Positions 36,097-48,241 of a DNA stretch of 64,000 nucleotides are shown piece by piece. Location of the stretch: the NCBI RefSeq assembly GCF_022376445.1, contig NW_025955030.1, positions 62,001 through 126,000 on the forward strand, given 5' to 3'. The notes under the pieces were generated by a model that saw only the letters and a program-made list of their open reading frames with translations, searched no databases and had not been told where the DNA came from. Every line of letters starts with the position of its first letter. Positions within the stretch are counted from its first letter, which is position 1. Made by a program: the position numbers and the translations under genes. The stretch is from Fomitopsis serialis (lineage: Eukaryota; Basidiomycota; Agaricomycetes; Polyporales; Fomitopsidaceae).

Positions 36097-38422
36097 CTAC
36101 ATCGGGCATTCTAAGCGGGAACAGAGGCACTGCGCTGATATAACCTTACCGTCACATTGCTGCAGCATCTTCTAGAGTCATTCCTCAAGCTCGACGTCAG
36201 GTGCGTACCTCATAGTCCAAACGTCTTGCTCCAATCGGACCAACAGTATATTACCAACTGCTGTATCGTTACTTCGACTTCGGGACATCCTGGGAACCCA
36301 ATTCGTGCTTCAGTGGCCATTTGCTGCGGCGATGATGTCAATCGACTACAACAGCGCCCCCTGGAGGGTAAGAGAACGTACCAACATATTGTTCCAACTC
36401 TTGAAAAGGCGCTGCTAAGGAGGCGATTCGCGAAGGCCAGAGGACTTCGCGGCAAGGATGGGATCAAGATTCCATCCAGGCGTCGTGATATAAGGCCTAG
36501 CGACCTACATGCTGTGAGCTCGGGCGCGGCCTTATTTGCGAAGACACAATCCGAGATTGCAAACCCTGTCTATCCACGCAGGCCCTCCTATGACCTTACC
36601 GCTGCCCTCCAAAATCACTGCCTGTTGGTCACTCCGTGAGAGGCGTCACATAGCAGGGGCAGGGATTGGAGACATCGTGGCTGATCCGCACGTCAAGATT
36701 AACACGAGTGTGGAGCACTGTTCTCAATCTTGACAGGCCGGCGACGCGCGGTCGTGCAAATCATGTCCCCGTTTGTCGGAGGCTCCAGTGGACCCGAGTG
36801 CAGTATGGTGCATCTGTCGGATGCGTCTTTGAGTAAGCCCGTTTGGCATGGATATCGCCGATGAGGCCAAGAGCATATCTGTGTTACGGCGGGTCAAGAC
36901 CTGCGTCCAAGAATCTGCACGTACACTAAAGTGAATACATCAGCTGACAGGAGGCGATTGCATGCACGCACAGCTTGTGACGGGGAACACTTCGTCCACT
37001 GAGATCAATCTCATATTCACAGCGGCACAAAACCTGGATGCAGATACAATCAGAAATTACCCTGACAGAGAAAAGATATTTACGTGCAGTAAAGTCAATA
37101 GCGCTGCGCAGTGAGAACGTTCGAACAGAGAGCGGTACAGCATGGACCAGGAACTCCCGAAAGGCCTGCCAAATTCGCGTTCTCATGTCAATGTCAAGAT
37201 GTCAGAGAGGCAATATACACCGGCGTGCGGCGGCGCTTAGTAGCACAACGACATACGGCTACATTCGACGAAAGACGTTCTCCAATGTGCAATGTCATGA
37301 CAAGACTCGAGTGTTCTGTGGGGCAAGTTATGTATCTGTAGCCTGAGTACCGACTCACGGATGTCTCCGGCGAGTAGCTGGACTCCGCATTCCTGGAGGA
37401 TCAATTGACGAATCACTTGGGACCAAGACATTCCGACGGCCACCGCTATGACTGGAAAGATCTTCGGAATCTCCCATGCACCATAATTGTCTCTGATTTG
37501 AATAGGCAAACTGAGCGCACCGGAACGCACATTACGAGTGCTGAGCTCCTAGGGCACTGAGCAGTTCATCGAGCTGGTCTCGGAGTCTCAGACCACGCTA
37601 GATACAGTTTTGTTCATACTAAGCTTAGGGCATTGTCTGTGAAGGTGCTCACCATGCACACTGCACTAGCACTAGCATTTGCACTGTTGCACAGGCACAT
37701 GATCTACCTGAACGACCTGAACATTGTGACAGCCGCACGGTTGCCGGCGAAAGAGGCGCTCTTGACGCGGTCACCTGATCTATGGATGTGGCGCACTGCG
37801 CAGGCGCGTCCGTTTCCCCGTCAGCGCGCCGTACATATTGCCACCTGTTTGTAATGAAAACTGGTTGCCTCACGGTACCGATGTGAATTGCCACACAACG
37901 CTTACCCAGGCTATCAACGGCCAACATGGCACAAACACTAGTACACGACTCGGGGCCTAGAAACGCAGCTTTGGATTCCCAACGCTTCCAAACCCACTGA
38001 GTCTAAGTATGCGCACTAATCCGGGTTTCCACCCGCGTCACCGCTACTACTCCTACTACTAATATCTACTAAAGTACGACTACTCGGACAGCGGAACAAG
38101 GTATACAGCTGGCAATATTACGCGCGAAGGCAAATGAGGGTGAGAACGCTCCGCCAGGAGGAGTCGATATGGAGTCACTACTGTACACATAACAGACCGA
38201 ATAACTGAAGAGAACGTGCGGATAACAGTAAGACCGCGAGAAAACGACGGTTGCGAGGTACAGTGGATGAGTGTTTGCAAAGAGAAAGAATGACAGGGAG
38301 CCCAACGGCTCCGATTTAAAGTTGCGGTAATAAGGATAACTTTGTTCGAACGACGAATTCCCTCGCGAGAAGAGATTTCGGGGAGCTGATTGCGAGGCGG
38401 TTGCAATAACGACAGAGCAGGC
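36097..38422. other. Gene-poor region
   Basis: Over 2.3 kb without a supported gene. A minus-strand frame at 37,530-37,237 has a protein-like segment (PIQIRDNYGAWEIPKIFP, then VIRQLILQECGVQLLAG) that could be an exon or a gene relic, but I cannot name it or extend it. No TIR, tRNA or tandem repeat seen. Confidence 0.35.
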
Positions 38423-41400
38423 TCAGACGCTTTTCCGCGTCGACTCGACGCTCGATCTTGCGCTGAAGAACATGCCGGACTCGGTGCTGGACTCCGAAGT
38501 CCCCGTAGTGTGTCGGTCCCATTCGCCTTCAGCCTGCCCGATAGTGAGTGTCAGGTCAATATCTTCGAGGGGCTTCTTCCTGTGATCAACGACAGGCACG
38601 TCGACGCTCAGGAACGACCGCGTGGAGATGCTGGGCGGGGAGTAAGGGCGTCGTCGTCTGCGTCGAAGGCTCGGTGCTATACAGCAAAAAACACGCGCAT
38701 TAGAATGTATCAAAACGCCGCGAACACGGAACGAACACACCTCTTCAGTAAGCAACGCCGACGCCGGGATCTGGATTCGCTCCATCTCCTCCCCCGACAG
38801 GACGAACGACTCTTCAAACGCCTCCGCATACTGCACATCGTCTTTCACGACAATTCCTGAGTACACACCGGAGTCCTCCACCGACTCGTCGCCCAGGGAC
38901 GTCTCCACCGTCACCGGCCTTCGCGCCAAGCTGCCCATTCGGCGATCCGTCGCTCAACCCGCACACGAGCGGAAATGGCGACGAAGGGCGCTGAACTCTG
39001 GGAGACGGCTCGGACGCGGACGTACGCACCGACGCCTGGCGCTTGGTAGTCGCAACCGGGATGGACTCCGCGTAGCGGGCATACCGCGCGTGTGCAGACG
39101 GTGGGAGAGACGCACTCGTCGACGAGCGGAACACCGCGGCCTTTGGAGACGCGCCTACGTCCAGGGTGGCTCGTTTGCTGGGACTTCGCGGGGCGACATC
39201 GCGAGCAAGAGTGGCTCAGCGCTAGCGTCGGGCATCGGCGAACCGAATACGAACGTCGCGTCCACGTCCACATCTTTCAACCCCTGATGTTCCGCGGATT
39301 CGGTGAACGAAGAGCGTGACGATACGGACTCGGTCGACATGGAGAACCTCGATACAAGGTTAGCCCGGGTTCTTGCTGCTGGTCCGGCAAGGAGGGGAGA
39401 CTGCGGGACGTCCGTTCCCCTGACAGGGTAGATCGAGCACGAAGATGGGAACTCGTATACGGGTGACCTCGGAGACGGCGACTCCATCAGAAACTCTGGG
39501 AGTCGTCTCCGTCCAATGGAGCCGCGTCCGCGAGCCCTCGAGTACACTTGAAGGACGTCTGCCTCCTCCGTCACGTCTTCCGGGCTTGCGTCCTTGAAGT
39601 CCCAGCCTTGCTGCGCGCTCCTCGCGTTCCTCGCGCTCCTATCGTCTTGCCGCGAGCCTCTGCGCGAGCCATACCTGGCAGCCGGTGAGATGGCCTTGGA
39701 GTCACGTCCGTGCTGAACCTCGCGATCGCTACATCGCCTTTGGCGAAAGGGTCCGGCTCCGGGGTCAGCACACGTCCGATCTTGGACGTATCCTCTTCGT
39801 ACATGGCACCGTGTCCGTGCTCAGACGGCGTGTAGATACGCCCTACGGTCGATGAGGCGGGAAACGCAAAGCCTCCAGTAGGTGTTACAGGCGACCACGT
39901 GCGGCCGAGTCAGTCGACGACGGCGAAGAGTCGGCGGTGGCCGTCGTGATGGCGAGACTCAACTTGGAGCGGGCTCGCAACTTCGCCTTGGTCTGGAACA
40001 TCGATGCGATGCGCTCGCTGAGACTCGATGTTGATCTCGTAGATGCCTGAGGATCCAAAGTCATCGTTAGAATCACGCCACGTCGGAGGTACAAAGAAAT
40101 TGAAGACCATCTACATGCAGGTCAGACGCATACAGCCGGTGCTGATGCTCTGGTACCCGTCTATATGCGCCTGCACTGCCCATAGCATCCCGGGGCGACA
40201 AGAGGCAATGATCCTTGTTGTACAGTAAGAAAGCACGCAAAGGTTGTGTCAACGACAAGAAATTGCCATCTAGCCCATCTGACGGTTCAAGACACGATAC
40301 CAGATGCCAAGACAGCGTGGCCGTCAGATGGCTTGACACCACCGGTCATCACGATCATAGTAAAGATGCAAACAGCATCCAACCCCAGTGTCGGTGAACA
40401 CGAAGTGTCACTGTCCGGCATGCAATCGGAAACATGAGAGGTCCAAATACTCACCGTGGTACTCGTCGTGCATGTGCTCGTCGCACTGCCCCTCCTTTCG
40501 AATACGTATGCGGGGACATCCAACTCCCCGTCCTCATCCGCTCCGGAGTCTGGCCTACGGCCAGTCAGCGAACTTGGCAGCGGCGGGACGGGTGGCGGAT
40601 CCCTCGGAGATGTGAAATACTCCTCCGTGTCCATCATCGTCCAGTCCAGAGCGACCTGCGGCTGGGCTCCTGCGGGGCCGTTCGCTCCCGTTGTACATCC
40701 GCCCTTGGACTTCTTCCCGCGGAAGATGCTCGTGGATGCGCTCTTCGCTTTGCGCAAAGGCGGGAGGCGCGTGTGTATGCGCGACTGCGCCTGAGCATTG
40801 GCCGGCGGGGCGGGCGTCGAGGGGCGGCTATATGCGGGTGGCAGCGGGCTCCGCTCAGAATATCCTGTCGCCTCGAAGAATGAGGGCAAGTCCTGGGTAT
40901 CGGGTAGCGCGGGGGCGCTTGCCTGGGACGGACTTGCGGAAGAAGCGCCAGGTTCGCGCTTTGGTAATTTCAGAAATGAAATTGGGCCGGTGAGGCTCTT
41001 GGTGCGCGACCGGGAGCGGGAGAGAGCGAGATCTGGGAAAGGCGAACGCGTGCGTGGGGTGGGAATGGGAGTGGGCGGACGGGACAGGAACGCGTATGAT
41101 GAAGCGGTCAGATTGGACTGCAGAGTGCGCTGAGAGCATATGCTGGGACGCGCAGAATGGTTGGCTCCCTCCGACGGCAGGGTGAGGTGGGTATTAGCCG
41201 GACGGAGGACAGCCGACGCGCGAGTGCGGACATGGCGCAGCACGCTGAGCGCGGAACGCGACTTGGGCGACTGCTCTGACGGCATTGGAGCCTTTGCGCT
41301 GGAACGCCTCGCCTTCCGCGGGGAACCCGCGAGGTGGCCGTCGTCCGTGTCAGCGTCGAAGCAGCTGGAGACAGGGGAGGGAGGCACGCCCGACGCGCCT

Positions 41401-41572
41401 TGCGAGAGGGGGAGAGACGAACCAGGCTGGAGGGCCAGGTCGGAGCGCGAGGAGGAGGGGGCGGGGACACAAGGTTAAAGGCAGTCGAAACGAGGTCAGA
41501 GAACTCCTGAATCGAGAAGTGTGACGGGCGTTCGCGCGAAGAGGGGTTTCTGGAAAGGGAGATCGAAGCCAT
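38423..41572 (-). CDS. Ser/Pro-rich orphan protein, several base losses
   Basis: A long multi-exon gene with no recognised domain. The first exon (41,572 to about 40,455) starts MASISLSRNPSSRERPSHFS and is rich in Ser, Pro and Arg; it needs one C added near 41,456 to pass into the frame of LALQPGSSLPLSQGASG and SRSALSVLRHVRTRASAVL. Later coding segments lie at about 40,060-39,890, 39,840-39,690, 39,630-39,190, 39,150-38,770 and 38,690-38,423, and include GIYEINIESQR, RIASMFQTKAKLRARSKL, GWDFKDASPEDVTEEADV and VYSGIVVKDDVQYAEAFEES. The tail ends SARSSVESTRKSV. Further frame changes fall near 38,930 and 39,150. Segment style (short conserved blocks in long disordered stretches) resembles cortical or cytoskeletal scaffold proteins, but that is only an impression. 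Confidence 0.5.
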
Positions 41573-43377
41573 GGTTTCAGGAAAGACTGGTGCTCTGATA
41601 ACGACGGTGGGGGTGCGGACTAGTGGGATGGTGGTGGTGTAGAAGAAAGAGAGGTAGCTGGCGGCCGTCGTGCGACAGCGGCTTGATAAGTGGCGAGGGG
41701 AGGGAGGGGAGTGCCGAGCAGCGCAAGGAGCAGCGGGGGTTGGAAATGGGATGACGCCCGCCATTTCTTATGATGAAGGGAGAGCGCCGACGGATGACAG
41801 AGGCGTCCCGCCGGCATGGCCCACCGACGTCGCGCGCGGACACGGCCCATATCTGTCCACATTGCCCCTCTGCCACAGCTCGTCCCACGTCAACCCGATC
41901 TACAGCGCCTGCCATTCTCGGCGGTGGCGCACCCGTTTGCGGAAGGCGTGCTGCGACGCGAGTGGCTGCGTCACTCCCCACTCTGTGTCCCGCTGTCAAT
42001 TTAGGCCCACTTCGGAGGAGAGTGCGCCGAATCCAGCCCCCGAAGCCGCCGAGTGGCGTCTTCTGCGCCGGGCTGCGAGATGTCCGGACGCCGTCCAGCG
42101 GATTCCGGCGATCGATCCTCCACCCTTGCGCGGTGCGCCATGCAGCAGAAGCGTCGCCCGCATTCCAGGCGCACCCTCCGTACAGAAGCACTCGCCCGCC
42201 TTGCTTCGCCGTCACCATACGCCTCGCAAAGCGGTCAGCAGTCAATCAATCGTCAGGCTGATACACACACACCATGAGACGACATTCTCACCGGTCGTTG
42301 GTACCATGTTTCCCTCGGCCTGGCCACCCGTCGCATGGTTTGTTTCAGCGCGCCGCGCAAGCGTTGTTACTCAGTCGTCGTCGTAATGTCGGACTAACAT
42401 TGTCAAGTTCGTCAGTCGAGAGCACCGGCGGCAACGTCGATCGTTGACAGTTACATCGCCACGCGGATAATGGGGTCAAGCACAGAACAACCCCTGCATT
42501 TTGCCAGAAAAAGCGAATCAATGAACCCGCCCGTGGATCATGCATTACACCCAATATATGCGTCTTCCAGGCTGGCTTACTTACCTTGTGGTCAGTACTG
42601 TGGGTACACGTTGGACTTCGTCTGCACGAAGACCTCTTCCCTCACTTCTGATCCAGTTGCCATTACTCGCGGATCGTGAGCGGCGAGACGTCACGCGTCA
42701 TGAGTCGATCTGCCAAATACTCTTCGAAAGACTGTTAACGGCTGCCAAAGCATAGCAGAGAGGAATACGTACATTGTCAGCGCTCGCTGCACACGGTTGC
42801 AACAAGCAGCGCACCACGGCCTCGGAGTGTTTGAGGACGTTGGCGCCGCAGCTACGCACAGGCAACTGAGCAGATAAGTTCCGGACGTTTGACCGCTGAA
42901 CAGCCGTACATAAGTAACCGAGTCCGGCGCACAGCCAACGGAATTATGTGTCTCATCTCTCTCGTAACACCGCATTATGGATGGAAGAGCGTTGAAGCAA
43001 GTTGGGGCGACTTCGGTACGCGCAGACGTTTTCAGCGTTAGGTGTATCTTCGCTACGTTCTATGCTTACAGACAACGGATCACAGAAGCGAGTGAGAGTA
43101 CCGTATAAGCGGAGGCTTCAGTGTTCGGACCGCTTTCGCGACACGGCAAATCACTTGCACAGACGACGGATCGGTAGAATGAATATCCGGATGCGAAGAC
43201 TACTATACACAAGCTATACAAGATCCAGTGTACACCTGTGATGACATCAGCCACCTGCTAGCGAAGATGGAAGGGTCATACCTAGAGCGTGAGACAGGAT
43301 GCGGGAGAACAGGATCATCATGAACCCATGCGAACTGGAATCAACAGCGCAAGTTAGCAAACGTATTCGAGACTCGG
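41573..43377. other. Intergenic, no supported gene
   Basis: 1.8 kb that includes the promoter of the Ser/Pro-rich gene. Open frames of up to 238 codons on both strands in the GC-rich left part overlap one another and lack motifs; I treat them as chance. Confidence 0.4.
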
Positions 43378-44252
43378 TCACGTGCACCACTTGAGAATGC
43401 CCGCCACCGCCTCCTCCAGCCGCAGAATGCTCATGTCGGAGGCACACCCAGCCACTCACCCTTTGCCTTCAGCGCATACATGAACGACGCGAGCGCATCC
43501 ACCTCCTTCACCGTATGCTCCCTAAAATGCCTCTGCGCGACCTGCGCAAGGACACCGTGCACCTCATGCACGTCCGCCAGGACGGGCACGACAGGCTCCA
43601 CGCCGCTGTCCTCGACCACCGCGCACTCCGCCTGCGCGCGGGCACCTCGCGCCGCGGACGGTTCGCAGGCGTGATGGGGAGCGACGGCGCGGGCGACGCG
43701 GTCGACGCGTGCCGCCGGGGCTGACTCCGCGGGCGAAGAAGCGCCGAGGGTGGCGAGGGGTCGTCCGGGCCCAGCGGCGAGGGCTCGACGTCGGGGACGA
43801 GGTCGTACTGCATGAGGTACTCGAATACCGCCGCCGACGGGAGCGCGAGAAGTCGATCTGCGCGAAGGGCGGTAAGCGGGCGGTCAGCGGAGACGTGGGG
43901 TGCGCACGCACCAGGTTGATTTTCCCCTCCCCGTTCGCCTGGTCCTTCTTCCCGCCGGTCAGCCCCGAGCTCCCGCTGGCACTGTGTCCCGCAGCACTCG
44001 ACGCTGCGCCTGCGGTGGCGGAGGCGTCGACGCGCTTCCGCTTCGCCCGCGGCTCGCCGTCCGCCCGCTCTCCCGCCACCCGCTTCACCCCCACCGCGGA
44101 CGCGGACGGTGGCGCATGATACGCTGCGTCGTCTGCGTGGAGTTCTTGCGTGACGCTTGTGGCCGAGAGCGGATGCTACGCTGACATGTTGGGGCAGCCC
44201 CAGAGGCGGGGGTCCCTGCGCCGCCGTGGGCTGCAGATGTGGGCGGTGCCAT
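43378..44252 (-). CDS. SAP30-like Sin3-binding protein, base losses
   Basis: Exons 44252-44186, 44123-43912, 43857-43460 and 43429-43378. The N-terminal half is Ala/Ser-rich with a basic cluster (EPRAKRKRV). The second half, once frames are joined, has IDFSALPSAAVFEYLMQYDL, then VPDVEPSPLGPDDPSPP, PITPANRPRRE and VVPVLADVHEVHGVLAQVAQ, followed by HFREHTVKEVDALASFMYAL. This looks like the Sin3-binding region of SAP30-type histone-deacetylase subunits of basidiomycetes; the assignment is from memory of the family. Base losses are inferred near 43,850 (TCGCGCTC for TCGGCGCTC), near 43,620 (CGGTGG for CGGGTGG) and at the last exon junction. The first intron starts at the weak donor GTCAGC. Confidence 0.5.
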
Positions 44253-44489
44253 GCTTGGTTGTCTAGTGAGGCAGGCCTGTTTTTGTGAAGGCTTCGTTGT
44301 ACGGGTGGGCGTGCGGTCTCGAAGTTCCCCAGATGGATATACTTGAGTGAGCGCGAGAGCATGCGGTGGGAGACGAGGCACGGGGAACTTCAAGTTGCAG
44401 CGCCGGATGTAGTCAGATCTAGATCGGGGAGCGCGTTGTGGCGCGTCTGGGCGCCAATAACTCCGATTGTCTTATTGAACGAACGGCCA

Positions 44490-45123
44490 GTGGTAGCCTC
44501 GTGAGGCTGCGAACGCCTGTACTCGTCTTTGGCGTAGGTTTATTACATATGTCCTCCTGTGCGACTACTCGCCGTTCCGCTCGGACGATCCGGCGGAGCT
44601 GATCCGCAGCGACTGCTGCGCGGGCTGAGTTCCACGAACGGTATTGGAGCAATATCTCAGAAGAAGGCGAGTGCTATGATGACTTCTATGGACATTCTCT
44701 CCAGAGGCATGCTGACGCGCCCTCTTTGTTGCAGCAAAGGATTTCAGTCGAGTGCTTCTCGACCCTGACCCAACTAAGCGGCCGACAGCGGAGCAGGCAC
44801 GCAAGCACAAGGTAGAACCTCCATTGTCGATTATTCCCTTCATTACTCACTACACTGCCGTAGTGGCTCACATGACTCTTCGCTTCGTTCGAACACGATC
44901 TCTCTGGCCTGCGCGAGTCGTTCAACGTTCAATACTCAACCCCCGCGCGCGAGGGAAGGCCGCGATGAACAGGGCGGTTGCATTGCAGCGCCTCGGCACG
45001 CGCGCGAGCTCTGGCTCAGGCGGGTGGCGCATGACGAGCCGGGGCAGCACGCTGCTCGACAGCGACGGTGAGGACGATGTAGAAGTTCCCAGGCGACACG
45101 TCCTGCACAGTGCACTGGCCTGA
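44490..45123 (+). pseudogene. 5'-truncated calcium/calmodulin-type kinase remnant
   Basis: Only the end of a protein kinase domain is present: ITYVLLCDYSPFRSDDPAEL (subdomain IX-X), EFHERYWSNISEE, then LLDPDPTKRPTAEQARKHK (subdomain XI), NPRARGKAAMNRAVALQRLG and a tail ending HVLHSALA. These blocks are typical of fungal CaMK/CMK kinases. There is no ATP-binding loop, catalytic loop or DFG motif upstream: the homology stops near 44,490 and the SAP30-like gene starts at 44,252 on the other strand. A frame change occurs at about 44,605 (CGCAGCG, a two-base loss by comparison). Most likely a partial duplication or a rearrangement breakpoint, not a working kinase. Confidence 0.65.
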
Positions 45124-45345
45124 GGCCTGAGCGCTGAGCCTCGAATATACGGCTCCTTTAAACGTGACAACGTCCGCCGCGCTGTTGCCCACCGGCAGTC
45201 GCTCTCCTCATAACGCATTCTCAGGCTCGGGCTTTGTCGACCTCTTGATGTACAGACGGTGCATCTCAACAACTGTCAAGCGGTCATGGTGTGCCACTGG
45301 CATGCGAGATAATTAGATGCATACCACGCATTTGCTGGAGAACTG
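45124..45345. other. Short spacer
   Basis: No gene seen between the kinase remnant and the first plausible coding sequence of the membrane-family gene. Confidence 0.35.
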
Positions 45346-48089
45346 AGTGCTGATCCCCATACGGCTCCGTCCCCAGATTGCAACCTCGTATGGTTCGGTC
45401 CAGAGAATCCCCGCTCCGAGAATGCCGGTCCGGAGATCACGTCTCCTTATGGAGGTCAAGCTGTTTTCTGATGAACAACAGCCAAAGTATCCTCCGAGTT
45501 TTCACAGTGTTGAGTCAAACCGGATGGCCGAATCGACACTACTTAAGGGTGAGGTGGAGATGCGGCTGGGAAACCTATGTCAAACCACATTCCGGCCCAC
45601 TTATTTGTCTCCCCTCTGGAACTCCCGGATACTCTGACTCTCAGATATGCGTATGAGAACACTGGCTCGTCCTGCCAGTATAGTTCTCCATGCTCTCCTT
45701 GCCGTGCGCATGCTGTAACCTTGGGCATTTGGGCACTCAGGGCTGAACACTAATTGTCCTGACTCCTGTACGAGCCCAAACGATGCCAACGGACACATCG
45801 CTCGTGTTGCAAGCCATAATCATCGTGAGTAAAGAAGCTTCGAACAGACTAGTGTTGCCTTTGATCCTGGATGCACCGACAGCCTTACACTGCTTTGCTT
45901 GTCCTGCTGACTCAATACATGGCATTGCGGAGTTTGCTCACGGGCAAACACACTCTTACGGCTGTGCAGGATGTCGCGAGCGCTGGACAGGATTGGGAGC
46001 TGCGCTAGTGAACATGTGGAGACAATTCATCTCCGTCCTCTTTCCTGGGGATAATCACAGTAACCATCTACCTCGTGTGCATCTCTACTCTGCACATCAC
46101 GACACCCTCCCTGCTTTCCGTGCAATCATTCAATCTTACGGACGCAGGCACGGTTCCGGTGACCGTTGGTATGCCTGTGGTAAACAACTCGTGAGTTTTC
46201 GGTCGTTCGTCTTCGTGCGCCTTGTAACTAGGACCATCCAGGGCATCTTCACAATCTCAAACACAATTATGGGGACAGGCGGCCTCGTTCCTCACGTACG
46301 GCAACACCAATATACAATATTTGTCGACTATAGGGCTCGCCAACAGTACGATATACGACACCATCCGCCCTGGAGGTGGCCTAGTCGAAGTCACCGTGAA
46401 TGCAACTACCGCGAATGTTACCTGCGGATGCATACCAAACGCAACAGCCATACTAGTGTCGGACTATCTACTGATGGTGGACGCTGTATATGGCCGTTAT
46501 CACTTCACTGTTTACACGGACCCTGGGGTAAGATACACAAATCGTGATGGATCGTAATTATCGCTGATGAAGCCTGGGGATTTGTTGAACAGATCTCAAG
46601 GATGGGCCCGGGGCTGGCCTGGTGTACGTGACAATGCTCAATACAACTTGACGGCACCGTGAACGAGACAGCCTTGTCTGTACCTATGTGCGTATCGTAT
46701 ATATAAATTTCATTGGCAAAGCCGAACATTCGGCCAGGGACGCAGTGCGCTATTTTTGACGACTCTGAATGTGACTGATGACGAAGAGCAGGCGATCTCG
46801 ACTGTCAAAGGCAGGTGCTACATATCGCACGCAGGGAGTATTGAATCTCACTGATATGTAAGGGAACTACAATGGATCTTCCAGCTTACCTCTTCAGCTC
46901 CTAGGATGCACCTTAGGGTGGACAAAAGGAGTCGTTGTGGTTGATGGCGCCACAAGGCAACCTGCCGCATCGCTCAGTGGCACAAATTTCGACTTAGATA
47001 ACCGACCTTCGATACGTACTACATGGGAGCCTGATTTAACGACCGATTCGACGCAGGTTGATGACTCCGATTCGGTACGCACTCTGACGTTTCACTTTGC
47101 AACTGCACTGAACCATGGAAGTGGGCTCTATGTTGTTCTATTCTGGGTCCGACTCAGTATTCATCGAGGGGCTAGGCCCGCTAGGGAGCCTAATGCCGAT
47201 TTCCTCCGAGTCGATATCCTATCAAGAGGCACTTTGGCCGTTCCGTAGGTACATGGACAATGGACAGCGGCAAAACTCATGTCTCGCAGATACTTAGAAG
47301 AAGTGCTCGGACTTGCAACTTTCAACGGGACGCATGCAGTCAGATTGACGGCATTCGAGGCGGCTTTGAGTGAGTGTCTCTTTCATCGTGCAGCATACAT
47401 CCGAACGGGCTGCTCATGACGTGTAGGCAAGATGACAGCTGTTACATATTGGTCTGGTACGAGGCCTCATGCTGGTGTGGATTACGAACCGACTAACGCA
47501 AGACATCTATCCCTTACTAGCCGCACATTTGGTGGACCCAAGCAGCCAAGCAGACCCTTGACGATCTCTTCGGCACCGCCAGGGGTTCATAGTATGTTCA
47601 TCTCAATGTGAGTGGCTCATCGTGTTCATAGCTCTCTACGTGATATGCAACATTATGACAATCGGGCATACCAGATCAATGTCATACAAGTCAGTAACCC
47701 TCACGATGTTACATTACTGCATCATTCACGCCGCATTCAGGTCGCGGTCGGCCTCGGAGCCTCGAGCAAATGTTGATAATTACGATGATTCTAGCTCTGA
47801 GAACTGCAAGAAGTCACCGCTTGTCGACGAATTCGTCCCATGCACATCATCTGGCTCGTCACAACGAACCGACACTGAACCAAAGAATAGCGGGGATAGA
47901 GGTACCATCCACGGAGCTTCTAAGGGCAGCGGGATGACGGATCTGGGATCCTTCAGTCAGCCCGACGTACTCACGGAGACGGAGTACGACAAGTCGGAGC
48001 AATGGCAGGACGGTGACTCGCATATGTTGAGTCAGAGTCAGGGAAGGCACAGGGAGAACTGGGTGTATACAGCCGTACGTGATGCGTGA
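45346..48089 (+). CDS. Agaricomycete N-glycosylated membrane-protein family, multi-exon
   Basis: A many-exon gene with uncertain 5' end. Recognisable segments, in order: YMALRSLLTGKHTLTAVQD, AWTGLGAALVNMWRQF, ITVTIYLVCISTLHIT and PSLLSVQSFNLTDAGTVPV near 45,920-46,170, then SFLTYGNTNIQYLSTIGLAN, NATTANVTCGCIPN, LQLLGCTLGWTKGVVVVDG, a domain with LEEVLGLATFNGTH, and a Ser/Asp-rich cytoplasmic-type tail ending WVYTAVRDA. Several N-x-S/T sites lie between hydrophobic stretches. This block order matches a large, uncharacterised agaricomycete family with an N-terminal helix cluster, an extracellular part and a C-terminal helix. Function unknown. One base loss is likely at about 45,984 (GAGCGCTGG). 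Exon borders were not all resolved. Confidence 0.55.
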
Positions 48090-48241
48090 AGGTCATGGGC
48101 CGGCCGTGCACGCGCTAAATATATGCATCTGCATAGTAGCCCGGTACGGCACAGTACGGACGCGCGCGCACCGCGAATGAACTATGTTGAAGGACCTCAG
48201 GGTCGTCCATTGCGAGGTAGAAAAATCACTCGAAGGCAATA

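Noticed and set aside
41577..42386. Overlapping frames of 222 and 238 codons upstream of the Ser/Pro-rich gene
   Set aside because: Opposite-strand overlap, low-complexity content and position over the promoter argue against coding.
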